Notes under the pieces: generated by a model | Told to the model about the DNA's origin: nothing | Seen by the model: the letters and a program-made list of their open reading frames with translations, nothing else | The model's database searches: none | In this document: positions 16,550 to 25,642 of the stretch, one piece after another | Numbering within the stretch: the stretch's first letter is position 1 | Layout: the number at the start of each line of letters is the position of its first letter | From: Desulfoscipio geothermicus | GTDB taxonomy: Bacteria > Bacillota > Desulfotomaculia > Desulfotomaculales > Desulfallaceae | Direction of reading: 5' to 3' | Assembly: GCA_016841645.1 (NCBI GenBank) | Contig: JAENYS010000018.1 | Coordinates: forward strand, 1 to 50,114 | Length of the DNA: 50,114 bases | Program-made: the position numbers and the translations under genes

Positions 16550-17823
16550 TTAGCTACCTCCCTTGCATATTCCATGTAGATTTTTCCTGATCCAAAAAGA
16601 AATAAGACCCCAAATAATACAGCCGCGTAAATATCCAATGTGTTTTGCTTCTTTATCTGCTGCAAAGGCACGGCATCGGGCGACATCTCGAACACACGCC
16701 AAGGTTGATTTCCCGCCTGTTCAGGGGGGGTAATCCCGGCTTCTGAAATGGCGTCATTGGTATCCTTATTTGCCAGGTGCTGCCGGTTATCTTCAGCCGC
16801 CGGCGGCCCGTCAGGGTTTTCCGTTTCCTCATTCTCTTGAGAACCGGCCCCGGCGGAAACAGCAATCTCCTGACCTTGACCATTCACAACGCAGGTGGCC
16901 GTTAAACCACCCACAACAGTACTCACTGTAATGGTAGCCGTGCCCGGGCCGACAATTGTTACCAGGCCGGTTTTATCCACCGTGGCCACATCAGGATCGC
17001 TGGAACTCCAGATTACACTTTTATCCGTGGCATCGTACGGGGCTACTGTGGCTGTCAACCGTACCGTACTGCCGACTTTTTTATTGATATTACTCTGGTC
17101 CAGTGTGATCTCTGAGGGCGGCATACCTCCCAACATTACTTCGATGGCATGCACCCATTTTACAGACTGGGTCGCAGTTTTTGTATCGGGATCGGCCTGA
17201 CCAAACAACAACCTGAACCTGGTCGAGGTATCATAAACACTGAAATCAGGTTCGGTAACATACCGCTGCCAATTGTCCTTGTACGCTATAATCGGATCGA
17301 CCCGTACCGCTCCGTACACTGCCTCAGCTGTAGACGTTCCTTTTTCATAATCCCAACTTGAAGCCAGGTTTGGATAATAATATCTAGGAGTATCCAAAAG
17401 GTAGGATTTGTCCAAACTTTGATACCATCCCTTTTTGATATCGCTGGAATAAAAATAAAATTTTTGCACAGAATTGACATCGATACCGGCATCCTCCAAC
17501 AAATTGGTTAGTTTAACCCCGGTAGCCGCATCCACACACACTGCATTCATGCTATCAATGAAATTGTAAGCCTGTTTTACCTGCGGCAGTTTATCAAAGT
17601 CACTGAGCGTGTAGACCTTTTTCGTGTAGTAAGGTCCGCCGAAATAGCCGATCTTGATCGTTAACGTGTCAGCCGGTATTCCTTGCATGCCGGAGCCGCA
17701 GCCAGTTGTACTTGCCATGCCCGGCCCGGCAATACACAGCAGGCCGAACAAAATGATCAGCATCAGCACAATGGCGGCTGCTTTCCACTGACCGGGCTTC
17801 AAATCCAAACCTCTCAACTTCAT
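16546..17823 (-). CDS. Membrane-anchored surface protein: sulfite-oxidase-fold-like domain plus Big2 Ig domain
   Basis: 425 residues. An N-terminal hydrophobic export or anchor helix spans about 15-38. A domain at about 48-235 resembles others in this block (LSDFDKLPQVKQAY, then VKLTNLLEDAGI and DTPRYYYP); its shape recalls the molybdopterin domain of sulfite oxidase but I see no Mo-binding cysteine. A bacterial Ig-like Big2 domain lies at about 240-315, with VIWSSSDPDVATVDKTG and GTATITV. An acidic linker and a C-terminal membrane helix near 400-418 complete it. The stop overlaps the ExbB-like start, so this protein may be the external arm of that motor. That is inference. Confidence 0.7.
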   Translation of the reverse strand: MKLRGLDLKPGQWKAAAIVLMLIILFGLLCIAGPGMASTTGCGSGMQGIPADTLTIKIGYFGGPYYTKKVYTLSDFDKLPQVKQAYNFIDSMNAVCVDAATGVKLTNLLEDAGIDVNSVQKFYFYSSDIKKGWYQSLDKSYLLDTPRYYYPNLASSWDYEKGTSTAEAVYGAVRVDPIIAYKDNWQRYVTEPDFSVYDTSTRFRLLFGQADPDTKTATQSVKWVHAIEVMLGGMPPSEITLDQSNINKKVGSTVRLTATVAPYDATDKSVIWSSSDPDVATVDKTGLVTIVGPGTATITVSTVVGGLTATCVVNGQGQEIAVSAGAGSQENEETENPDGPPAAEDNRQHLANKDTNDAISEAGITPPEQAGNQPWRVFEMSPDAVPLQQIKKQNTLDIYAAVLFGVLFLFGSGKIYMEYAREVAN

Positions 17824-17851
17824 TACTTTTCACTCCAACTTTACTGAAATA

Positions 17852-19330
17852 CTACTGTAATCGTTCATACAAACGTAAAATCATAGATGACGCCTCAGCC
17901 CTAGTAGTGTTTGATTTAGGAGCAAAAGTGTCTTTGCTTATTCCATTGATTAATCCACAGCTTACTGCCAGCGCTATTTCCTGCCTTGCCCACGATGATA
18001 TATCCGCTTTATCCGAGAACTTGTCAATTGATTGGTCGGTAATAGCATGAGACAAATCTTTAGTAGAATTCTTTTTCAAGGCCCGGGAAATGATGACAGC
18101 AATTTGTTCCCTGGTTATGTTCTCGTTCGGGGCAAAATTAACATCATTAATACCTTTGATTAACCCTGCCTGAACAGCTGCTGCAACATCGTCATGATAC
18201 CACGCGCCTGCGGGTACGTCTTTAAAGGAAAAGTCAACATCCTGATTAACTTCAATTTTTAAAGCCCTAACCAGCCATTGAGTGAATTGAGCTCGGGTAA
18301 CTTTTTCACTCGGCATGAATTCTGTTCCGGCTTTATCTATAATTCCTTTATTTACTAAAGTGTTAATACTGTCTTTGGCCCAATGGTTTTCCAGGTCAGT
18401 GAAAGGATTTACGTTATTTCCCACAGTCTCATCACTAGAGTCCGGCGTTTTTGTATAATATTGAAAAGTTTTTACCTCGCTGTCCGATTTGCCAAAGCCA
18501 ATTATTCTTGCTTTAATAGTTACTTTACCATTAACCGGTATTGGCTTATTCATTTCTTCCGGCCGAAAGCTAGGATAGCTAATATTGAAAATATAGCTTC
18601 CATAGGTAGGTTCACTTCCATCCAGAGTATAGTAAATCATGACATTATCCGGTATATCTTCCGATTTATTGAGTGTTACTTTCGTGCCCTGGGCAACCAG
18701 GCCGAGTGATGGATCGGCAGAAGGAGCTTCCCATTGCTGCAGGGGTCCTGTAGTTACTTCAATTACCCCGTTTTTCAGCATTTCCTGAATCATGACACAA
18801 TCACCGCCGGTTGGCTCATTCGGAGAACACTGCCCGAAGCATACTCTTCCATTTGAATCATTCAAAGCAATTATCGTTTCCACCGGTACTTTTCCTTTTT
18901 CGCTGCGCTGGGGTGGCCATTCCACACAATCACCGGGATTTTCACCATCAGGGAAATAATACCGAGGCTCGTCGAGCAACTGTGCCCTGGTAAAATCCAT
19001 ATGCACAAACTTGCCACCGGATGGCCTGAATATAAGCAAGACGGCATCATCTTTTAAACCCGCCACATCTAAAATGCTTTTAAGCGTCGGCCCGGTTAGA
19101 TCCTTAAAAACTTTTAGGGACGGCCAATGATTGTATCCTGAATAAGAATAAGTTTTTTGCGGCAGGGCTTCTAAATCGGCCAAGGTGAACTGCACTTCTT
19201 TCTGCACTCCGTCGCCTTTTACTGTTAACGCAACCGCCTCTTCCGCATTCGAAACTTGAGGAGCAGTCATAATTAGCAATCCGGCAATAATACATAGCCC
19301 CGCCAAGCCGGCAATCAGTTTCTTAAGCAC
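17852..19330 (-). CDS. S-layer protein: sulfite-oxidase-fold-like domain, chitobiase C-terminal-type domain, three SLH domains
   Basis: 492 residues starting at GTG with GCGAGGTGA upstream. A signal peptide ends near SNAEE. Residues about 35-200 are the recurring domain (VKGDGVQKEVQFTLADLEALP, GPTLKSILDVAGL, EPRYYFPD). Residues 205-295 match the chitobiase/hexosaminidase C-terminal type (MIYYTLDGSEPTYG, KARIIGFGKSDSEVKTF). Three SLH domains begin near 307, 366 and 435, each with an F-x-D start and a TRAQF/TREQI/TRAEA motif. SLH domains hold proteins to pyruvylated wall polymers, so this is exposed on the cell surface. The first half is closely similar to the protein at 32953-34629, which ends differently. 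Confidence 0.82.
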   Translation of the reverse strand: MLKKLIAGLAGLCIIAGLLIMTAPQVSNAEEAVALTVKGDGVQKEVQFTLADLEALPQKTYSYSGYNHWPSLKVFKDLTGPTLKSILDVAGLKDDAVLLIFRPSGGKFVHMDFTRAQLLDEPRYYFPDGENPGDCVEWPPQRSEKGKVPVETIIALNDSNGRVCFGQCSPNEPTGGDCVMIQEMLKNGVIEVTTGPLQQWEAPSADPSLGLVAQGTKVTLNKSEDIPDNVMIYYTLDGSEPTYGSYIFNISYPSFRPEEMNKPIPVNGKVTIKARIIGFGKSDSEVKTFQYYTKTPDSSDETVGNNVNPFTDLENHWAKDSINTLVNKGIIDKAGTEFMPSEKVTRAQFTQWLVRALKIEVNQDVDFSFKDVPAGAWYHDDVAAAVQAGLIKGINDVNFAPNENITREQIAVIISRALKKNSTKDLSHAITDQSIDKFSDKADISSWARQEIALAVSCGLINGISKDTFAPKSNTTRAEASSMILRLYERLQ

Positions 19331-19422
19331 TACTCTTCACCTCGCTTAATACATAAACAATCTGTTTAGCATTATATTCACAAAGACCCGCAACATATGC
19401 TCCAAACAACATGAACAGCCAT

Positions 19423-19995
19423 TTACTGTAATTCCAGGCTCACCAGCCAATTGGTAATGTGCTGCCCGGTTTTGTCGCTGCCCATAATCAGTTGTAAGCT
19501 TCCCTCCCCACCTGCTTTTGTTTTTAATGGCTTACCGTAATCAGCATAAGCAATAAACACATTATCCGGCTGCAGAACTTCGGACATTTCCAGCACCTGG
19601 CTATAATAATCTACACCCCTGGTAATGACCTTGTTGTATTTTTGGGTCAGGCCGGGATCAATGCTGTTCAAAACACTCAGAAGCGATGTGCCGGTAAATT
19701 TGTGCTCACTGCTTTCAACACTGTTATTACCGGTACTATTACCACAACTACCATCACAATTGGATTGAACGACCATTTTCTTTTCTACTGCCGGTAGTTT
19801 CTTAAGTTCGGCAATGGTAAAACAACCCAGCGTGGTATCACCGGCTGTAATTACCAACGTGCCTTCCTGCGGCCCGCTGTTATAATGATTTAGGAACGAG
19901 AAAACAACAACCGCCAGTCCCAATAGCACAACTCCTGCAACAAACCATTTTTGGGGTTTAATGCCTTTACTCCCATCAAATTTGGTTTCATCCAT
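19423..19995 (-). CDS. Membrane-anchored sulfite-oxidase-fold-like domain protein
   Basis: 190 residues. A cytoplasmic N-terminus of about 16 residues is followed by a membrane helix at 17-36, then one exported domain. This copy is the most like a molybdopterin-binding fold: FTIAELKKLPAVEKKM, a Cys pair in QSNCDGSCGN, FTGTSLLSVLN, FIAYADYGKPL and a C-terminal ITNWLVSLEL strand. The cofactor residues are not obvious, so binding of a molybdopterin is only a possibility. ATG 19995 has GGAGG seven bases upstream. It lies between the phosphatase and an SLH protein carrying the same domain. Confidence 0.65.
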   Translation of the reverse strand: MDETKFDGSKGIKPQKWFVAGVVLLGLAVVVFSFLNHYNSGPQEGTLVITAGDTTLGCFTIAELKKLPAVEKKMVVQSNCDGSCGNSTGNNSVESSEHKFTGTSLLSVLNSIDPGLTQKYNKVITRGVDYYSQVLEMSEVLQPDNVFIAYADYGKPLKTKAGGEGSLQLIMGSDKTGQHITNWLVSLELQ

Positions 19996-20091
19996 TTTAT
20001 TGCCTCCAGGATTATCTACTATCAGCCTGTAAATTCCATCCTCGAAGATCTGAAATAAACCGGCTGAAAAGCTTAAACAAAATTAAGCTAA

Positions 20092-20121
20092 GGTTCGGTA
20101 GGAGATAACTCCTTCCGAACC
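20092..20121 (-). terminator. Strong hairpin after the phosphatase gene
   Basis: Arms 20092-20104 and 20109-20121 pair over 13 positions with one mismatch around a four-base loop. On the minus strand it begins 16 bases after the phosphatase stop. The following run is only moderately T-rich (TTAGCTTAATTTTG), so it may be a weak terminator or a processing site. Confidence 0.5.
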
Positions 20122-20136
20122 CAAAGCTCATTTAAA

Positions 20137-21897
20137 TTATTGATTATTAGAAGTTATATTAAAACTGAATTTTTGATAAGGCTCATCAATAGGTACATTG
20201 GCCTCATCCAAAACATAGACGTCGACATAAATCTTACTGCCGGCGGAAATGCTATCAGGCAAGGTAAAATCAGCGTATACATCCGCTCCCGCCGTCGGAA
20301 CATCAACCTTTAAACTGGCTATTCCCAATGATTCGCCGCCACAGTCTGCCGCAGCGTCGTTTCCACTACGCAGCTGGAACACAGTCACAGCTTTCTGCTG
20401 CGTGCTGGTATTATTATTAAGGTGGGCCTGCAAGCGGCAATACCCCTGCGCGGAAACGGAGGTTATCTCTTGGTACGAGCTATTTAAAAGCTTGGCGCCG
20501 CTTACTGTTACCTGTGCGGTCATAGTGCTGCCTTTATTGATCTTATACTCATCCACAACATTGCCTTCCGCATCCCTGGTAGTCATTGTCAATACATCGC
20601 CGTCAATGTTTAATAATGTATAACAAGTCGTATTAGTTAAAACTTTAGCGATGTAATCATACTGTTCCGGGTTAATGTAAAACTTGTTACTCGCATTGCC
20701 CATTAAGTATGAAATCCCATCCGTTGGATTTTTCTGGATCTGATCTTCATACATGGGATAGGTGCGCATATACATATGCTGGTGCCCAACGAGCGCCATG
20801 TCCACCCCGTTACGCTCCAGCACCGGCACCCAGTATTGCTTTAAAATCTCAGCCTGTGCATCGTCTCCGCCAACACCGCTATAGGCCGTATATGGAGGTA
20901 CATGGAACATAACAAAATTCCAATTTTTGCTGCTGTTTTGCAGGTCACTTTCCAGCCAGCTTATACCGGCCTGGTAAGCATCGCCTTCACTACCCATCAG
21001 GCTGCTGTCAAGCACAACAAAATGGGCATTGCCATAATCAAAAGAATAGTGTCGTTCTTCATAACCTGCCGGCCCGTTTTGGGGTAAAGCAAAATATTTT
21101 AAAAACAGGTCCGAATCACTACTTTCATGATTGCCTGCGGCAGGCATTAATGGAATATGGTCAAGAACACCGGCTGCCGCACTGAATAACTGCGACCATT
21201 GTTCTGAATCGTTTGCATCATTAACCAAATCACCGGCTTGCAGAGCAAATTTTATGTCCGGATAATCGGCGTAAGCTTGCGCTAAAAGCTGCTGCCAGAC
21301 TCCGACGCTGTTTTCGTTATAGCCGGCATGCACATCACCCATAAACATAAAGGAAAAATTATCCGTCTCGGTCGCTGTGGTAAAGATGGCCGGTTCGCTC
21401 CAGCAACCGTCCGTACCAACGCGGTAGGCATAGGTGGTACCCGGTTGTAAATTATCCAGTTCTACCTCAAATTGATTAAAGCCTGGATATAACTCGCTGG
21501 AAACAGCATCTTTCTCCAGCGCGCCGCTAAAGTCGGATGAATAGTCATCTTCCTGTATATATTGAACCTTTCCGCTAGCTGTGCCGTATACCCCCCAGGA
21601 CACAGTCTGAGTCGTTTGGGGGTTAGCTGTCCAGGTTAGAACAGACTGGACATAAACTTGCGAGGCAACAGTCTGGGACGTCTGCAGAGCAGCCCGGTCC
21701 AAATAGACAGTGGCCTCATCTTCGCTTGCACCGGCACCGTATACCTGCGAGGCAACAGTTGGGGCAACCTGCAAGCCGGAGTCCGGCTGGACAAGAGTTT
21801 CTTCAGCTAACCCCTGTCCAGTTAAAACTAAGCCGACTACAAGCATAAGAACCAATAACACACTCAGCTTTTTCAGCCGGACCTTTCCCTTCGCCAT
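20137..21897 (-). CDS. Secreted purple acid phosphatase-like metallophosphoesterase with shared C-terminal domain
   Basis: 586 residues. A signal peptide runs to about residue 31. A fibronectin-like N-terminal domain (about 60-175; ELDNLQPGTTYAYRVG) precedes a calcineurin-type metallophosphoesterase domain (about 180-400). All metal-binding motifs are present: GDVH, GDLVND, GNHE, HVPPY and GHQH. Purple acid phosphatases cleave phosphate monoesters outside the cell. From about residue 470 to the end is the ~115-residue domain also found at the ends of the genes at 21938, 25643 and 32953. ATG 21897 follows AGGAGT. The domain order suggests a surface-attached enzyme rather than a free one. Confidence 0.85.
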   Translation of the reverse strand: MAKGKVRLKKLSVLLVLMLVVGLVLTGQGLAEETLVQPDSGLQVAPTVASQVYGAGASEDEATVYLDRAALQTSQTVASQVYVQSVLTWTANPQTTQTVSWGVYGTASGKVQYIQEDDYSSDFSGALEKDAVSSELYPGFNQFEVELDNLQPGTTYAYRVGTDGCWSEPAIFTTATETDNFSFMFMGDVHAGYNENSVGVWQQLLAQAYADYPDIKFALQAGDLVNDANDSEQWSQLFSAAAGVLDHIPLMPAAGNHESSDSDLFLKYFALPQNGPAGYEERHYSFDYGNAHFVVLDSSLMGSEGDAYQAGISWLESDLQNSSKNWNFVMFHVPPYTAYSGVGGDDAQAEILKQYWVPVLERNGVDMALVGHQHMYMRTYPMYEDQIQKNPTDGISYLMGNASNKFYINPEQYDYIAKVLTNTTCYTLLNIDGDVLTMTTRDAEGNVVDEYKINKGSTMTAQVTVSGAKLLNSSYQEITSVSAQGYCRLQAHLNNNTSTQQKAVTVFQLRSGNDAAADCGGESLGIASLKVDVPTAGADVYADFTLPDSISAGSKIYVDVYVLDEANVPIDEPYQKFSFNITSNNQ

Positions 21898-21937
21898 AGT
21901 GTTACTCCTTTCTTACTTCTTGCTGCGTTTCTGTCAT

Positions 21938-24900
21938 TTACTGTGATACATTAAAACTTGTGCTATGGTGGGAATCAGCCAACGGTATCTGGTTATTCCA
22001 ATTGTCCCAGACAAAAACATCAACATATACTTTGCCATTCAAACCATTAGGCAGAACATAATCTGTAGTGACGGCTGAGCCTGTAGCGGGAATGCCGGAT
22101 GATACTCCTACACAGTTCAGTACCTTACCACCGCTATCAGCTGTAGCTCCTGTGCCGTTCCTTACTTGAACAATTACTAACCCATCAGTTATCGTCTGAC
22201 CGTTATTGTCTATCATGGCCTCAATACGATATCCGCTCTGCCCCGCCACGGTTTGTATCTCTTCATTGTTTAACGGATTAAGCAGCCGTACACTGCTAAT
22301 GTTAAACTCATTCTCTGCGGTAGGAGTACCGCCCGCCCGGTTGACGGTGATATTATAGGTCTTGACCGTGCCGTCTTCTGCGGTTACTTCCACGGTGATC
22401 TGGTTATCGCCCACTGTAAGGCTATCCACCGTCCGTGCCGTGCCGCTTGTTGCTATCGTTTCGTTAATTTTAAGTGTTGCTGTGCTGTCTGCAGTAGTGG
22501 CTGTGATACTCACATTGGTCACATAGTTGGGCACATTCACCGTGTAAGCGGTAACTGATTGGTTAAAGGCCGAGGCCAGGTTATAACCCGTCACCGTCAA
22601 ATCACTCAAATTGGCATTGCTGCTCATAGAAGTACTGCCCGCCCGGTTGACGGTAATATTATAGTTCTTGACCGTGCCGTCTTCCGCGGTCACCTCCACG
22701 GTAATCTGGTTATCGCCCACTGTAAGGCTATCCACCGTCCGTGCCGTGCCGCTTGTTGCTATCGTTTCGTTAATTTTAAGTGTTGCTGTGCTGTCTGCAG
22801 TAGTGGCTGTGATACTCACATTGGTCACATAGTTGGGCACATTCACCGTGTAAGCGGTAACTGATTGGTTAAAGGCCGAGGCCAGGTTATAACCCGTCAC
22901 CGTCAAATCACTCAAATTGGCATTGCTGCTCATAGAAGTACTGCCCGCCCGGTTGACGGTAATATTATAGTTCTTGACCGTGCCGTCTTCCGCGGTTACT
23001 TCCACGGTGACCGGGTTGGCCCCTTCGTTAAGGCCGTATACCGTTTGAGCCACGCTGCTGGCTGCCGACGTTCCGTTAATTTTCAGGGTTGCTTTGCTGT
23101 CTGCAGTAGTGGCCGTGATACTCACGCCGGTCACATCATTGGGCACATCTACCGTGTAAGCGGTAACCGCCGGGTCAAAAGCCGGGGTCAGGGTATAGGA
23201 GTCCGAATATACCGTACCGGTTACCGATAGGTCGCTTAAGTCGGCATTGCTGCTTGGCATGGTAAAAAGATTAAGCCCGGCAGGAATGCTGCTGTTGTAA
23301 TTAGCATCATCTCTGGACCAACCCGTAAGGCTGCCGTCCGTTTGTAAAGTACAAATAGTTTCGTTTGTTGGCGCGCCGGATATCGCTTTGATATCGGTTG
23401 ACTCTTCAAATGAAATCTGACCCCTCATACATACACCTTGAATAGTACCGTCAGCAAATACAGCAACAGATATCTTAACTCCACCCGCAATAGCCCGTAC
23501 GTTTGATAACGAGTTAACAAAATCCTGGTTGCTAGTTACATGAGAAGAATAACCGCCTATTGCCACCGTGCCGTCTTTCTTTAAAGCCAGCCAGTGCATT
23601 GATCCCGCTGCTATTGCTACCACATTTCCATCCAAACCTGCCGGCTCATTGGTGTCTCTACCCCAGACTGTTATGCTCCCTGTATCATTAAGGGCCACGG
23701 CATAGTTATTATTGATTGCCATTGCCACCACATTGCCTAGTCCTGCCGGTACGATTTCAACATCTCTACTATTACTACCCCAAACAAAAACCTCGCCGGA
23801 CTCTGTGACGACTGCAGACATATTGCCGCCTGCTGCTATTGATTTTATTTTTAAGCCCTGCACTTCAGTGGGGATGGTATATGTGGACGGATTAAAATTT
23901 TGATCCAAAACACTGCCCCAACCAACTATTGTGCCGTCCTCTTTTAATGCCAGCGTAAAACCAGCTCCTGCTGCTAAGGCCTTGACTCCGCTCAGCCCCG
24001 CCGGCACATTCAACTGTCCGTAGGTGTTATCACCCCATACTTCCACTGTCCCATTTGCCTTAACGACGGCTGTATGCGGTAATTCATCAGCCACACCAAC
24101 CGCCATTTTAGCCGCATTTTGCGCATAGTCGCTGGCGGCATAAGCCTCCGGGGTCTGTGGCAGGGGATTAACTTCACCCGCGTCGTTCGCCCGGTTGACG
24201 GTAATACCATAGTTATTGACCGTGCCGTCTTCCGCGGTTACTTCCACGGCTACCGGGTTGGCCCCTTCGTTAAGGCCGTATACCGTTTGAGCCACGCTGC
24301 TGGCTGCCGACGTTCCGTTAATTTTCAGGGTTGCTTTGCTGTCTGCAGTAGTGGCCGTGATACTCACGCCGGTCACATCATTGGGCACATCTACCGTGTA
24401 AGCGGTAACCGCCGGGTCAAAAGCCGGGGTCAGGGTATAGGAGTCCGAATATACCGTACCGGTTACCGATAGGTCGCTTAAGTCGGCATTGCTGCTTGGC
24501 ATGGTAAAAAGATTAAGCCCGGCAGGAATGCTGCTGTTGTAATTAGCATCATCTCTGGACCAACCCGTAAGGCTGCCGTCCGTTTGTAAAGTACAAATAG
24601 TTTCGTTTGTTGGCGCGCCGGATATCGCTTTGATATCGGTTGACTCTTCAAATGAAATCTGACCCCTCATACATACACCTTGAATAGTACCGTCAGCAAA
24701 TACAGCAACAGATATCTTAACTCCACCCGCAATAGCCCGTACGTTTGATAACGAGTTAACAAAATCCTGGTTGCTAGTTACATGAGAAGAATAACCGCCT
24801 ATTGCCACCGTGCCGTCTTTCTTTAAAGCCAGCCAGTGCATTGATCCCGCTGCTATTGCTACCACATTTCCATCCAAACCTGCCGGCTCATTGGTGTCTC

Positions 24901-25507
24901 TACCCCAGACTGTTATGCTCCCTGTATCATTAAGGGCCACGGCATAGTTATTATTGATTGCCATTGCCACCACATTGCCTAGTCCTGCCGGTACGATTTC
25001 AACATCTCTACTATTACTACCCCAAACAAAAACCTCGCCGGACTCTGTGACGACTGCAGACATATTGCCGCCTGCTGCTATTGATTTTATTTTTAAGCCC
25101 TGCACTTCAGTGGGGATGGTATATGTGGACGGATTAAAATTTTGATCCAAAACACTGCCCCAACCAACTATTGTGCCGTCCTCTTTTAATGCCAGCGTAA
25201 AACCAGCTCCTGCTGCTAAGGCCTTGACTCCGCTCAGCCCCGCCGGCACATTCAACTGTCCGTAGGTGTTATCACCCCATACTTCCACTGTCCCATTTGC
25301 CTTAACGACGGCTGTATGCGGTAATTCATCAGCCACACCAACCGCCATTTTAGCCGCATTTTGCGCATAGTCGCTGGCGGCATAAGCCTCCGGGGTCTGC
25401 GGCAGGGGATTAACTTCCTCTGCCAAACCGATAGGTATACAGGTAAACATTAACGACAAACAAATTAATACCGACAATATCCTTTTCATCCGTTTTATTC
25501 TTTGCAC
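21938..25507 (-). CDS. Large secreted RCC1/BLIP-II-like propeller protein with cadherin-like repeats, internally duplicated
   Basis: 1189 residues, start GTG 25507 with AAAGGAG upstream; a signal peptide ends near residue 29. Residues about 29-443 and 443-857 are two nearly identical copies. Each has a propeller of WG repeats (GTVEVWGDNTYGQLNVPAGL, FTLALKEDGTIVGWG) and a cadherin-like beta-sandwich (PF12733 type, AYTVDVPNDVTGVSITATTA). Two further near-identical cadherin-like units of 102 residues follow, then the ~115-residue C-terminal domain shared by four proteins here. The duplications are also near-perfect in DNA, so they are recent. Function is unknown; propellers and sandwiches of this kind are usual in adhesion or ligand binding at the surface. 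Confidence 0.82.
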   Translation of the reverse strand: MQRIKRMKRILSVLICLSLMFTCIPIGLAEEVNPLPQTPEAYAASDYAQNAAKMAVGVADELPHTAVVKANGTVEVWGDNTYGQLNVPAGLSGVKALAAGAGFTLALKEDGTIVGWGSVLDQNFNPSTYTIPTEVQGLKIKSIAAGGNMSAVVTESGEVFVWGSNSRDVEIVPAGLGNVVAMAINNNYAVALNDTGSITVWGRDTNEPAGLDGNVVAIAAGSMHWLALKKDGTVAIGGYSSHVTSNQDFVNSLSNVRAIAGGVKISVAVFADGTIQGVCMRGQISFEESTDIKAISGAPTNETICTLQTDGSLTGWSRDDANYNSSIPAGLNLFTMPSSNADLSDLSVTGTVYSDSYTLTPAFDPAVTAYTVDVPNDVTGVSITATTADSKATLKINGTSAASSVAQTVYGLNEGANPVAVEVTAEDGTVNNYGITVNRANDAGEVNPLPQTPEAYAASDYAQNAAKMAVGVADELPHTAVVKANGTVEVWGDNTYGQLNVPAGLSGVKALAAGAGFTLALKEDGTIVGWGSVLDQNFNPSTYTIPTEVQGLKIKSIAAGGNMSAVVTESGEVFVWGSNSRDVEIVPAGLGNVVAMAINNNYAVALNDTGSITVWGRDTNEPAGLDGNVVAIAAGSMHWLALKKDGTVAIGGYSSHVTSNQDFVNSLSNVRAIAGGVKISVAVFADGTIQGVCMRGQISFEESTDIKAISGAPTNETICTLQTDGSLTGWSRDDANYNSSIPAGLNLFTMPSSNADLSDLSVTGTVYSDSYTLTPAFDPAVTAYTVDVPNDVTGVSITATTADSKATLKINGTSAASSVAQTVYGLNEGANPVTVEVTAEDGTVKNYNITVNRAGSTSMSSNANLSDLTVTGYNLASAFNQSVTAYTVNVPNYVTNVSITATTADSTATLKINETIATSGTARTVDSLTVGDNQITVEVTAEDGTVKNYNITVNRAGSTSMSSNANLSDLTVTGYNLASAFNQSVTAYTVNVPNYVTNVSITATTADSTATLKINETIATSGTARTVDSLTVGDNQITVEVTAEDGTVKTYNITVNRAGGTPTAENEFNISSVRLLNPLNNEEIQTVAGQSGYRIEAMIDNNGQTITDGLVIVQVRNGTGATADSGGKVLNCVGVSSGIPATGSAVTTDYVLPNGLNGKVYVDVFVWDNWNNQIPLADSHHSTSFNVSQ
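22339..22950 (-). repeat. 306-bp tandem duplication inside the propeller gene
   Basis: Two adjacent copies (22339-22644 and 22645-22950) are nearly identical in DNA, with only a few silent-looking changes, and each encodes one 102-residue cadherin-like unit. A third, more diverged boundary lies at 22951. The length is a multiple of three, so copy number can change without breaking the frame. Confidence 0.85.
22951..25420 (-). repeat. 1242-bp near-perfect tandem duplication inside the propeller gene
   Basis: Copies at about 22951-24178 and 24193-25420 are offset by exactly 1242 bases (414 codons). From about 23013/24255 onward I see almost no differences for more than 1.1 kb; the copies diverge only at the edges. 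Each encodes a whole propeller plus one cadherin-like domain. Such identity means a recent duplication or ongoing gene conversion, and an assembler could miscount the copies. Confidence 0.85.
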
Positions 25508-25642
25508 TTGCTAACTCTCCTTTCTTTGCTCTAATTGACTAACGAAGGTGTTCATTTCCTCGCTACCTGATTTCAATTACGCTACTTAATAAAGATTACT
25601 TTGAAAAGATATCCTTGCTTTACAGGCTCTTACACTTATCAC

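Noticed and set aside
22559-24472. Repeated plus-strand frames opposite the propeller gene
   Set aside because: They recur with the 306-bp and 1242-bp units only because the opposite strand is repetitive; no start signals.
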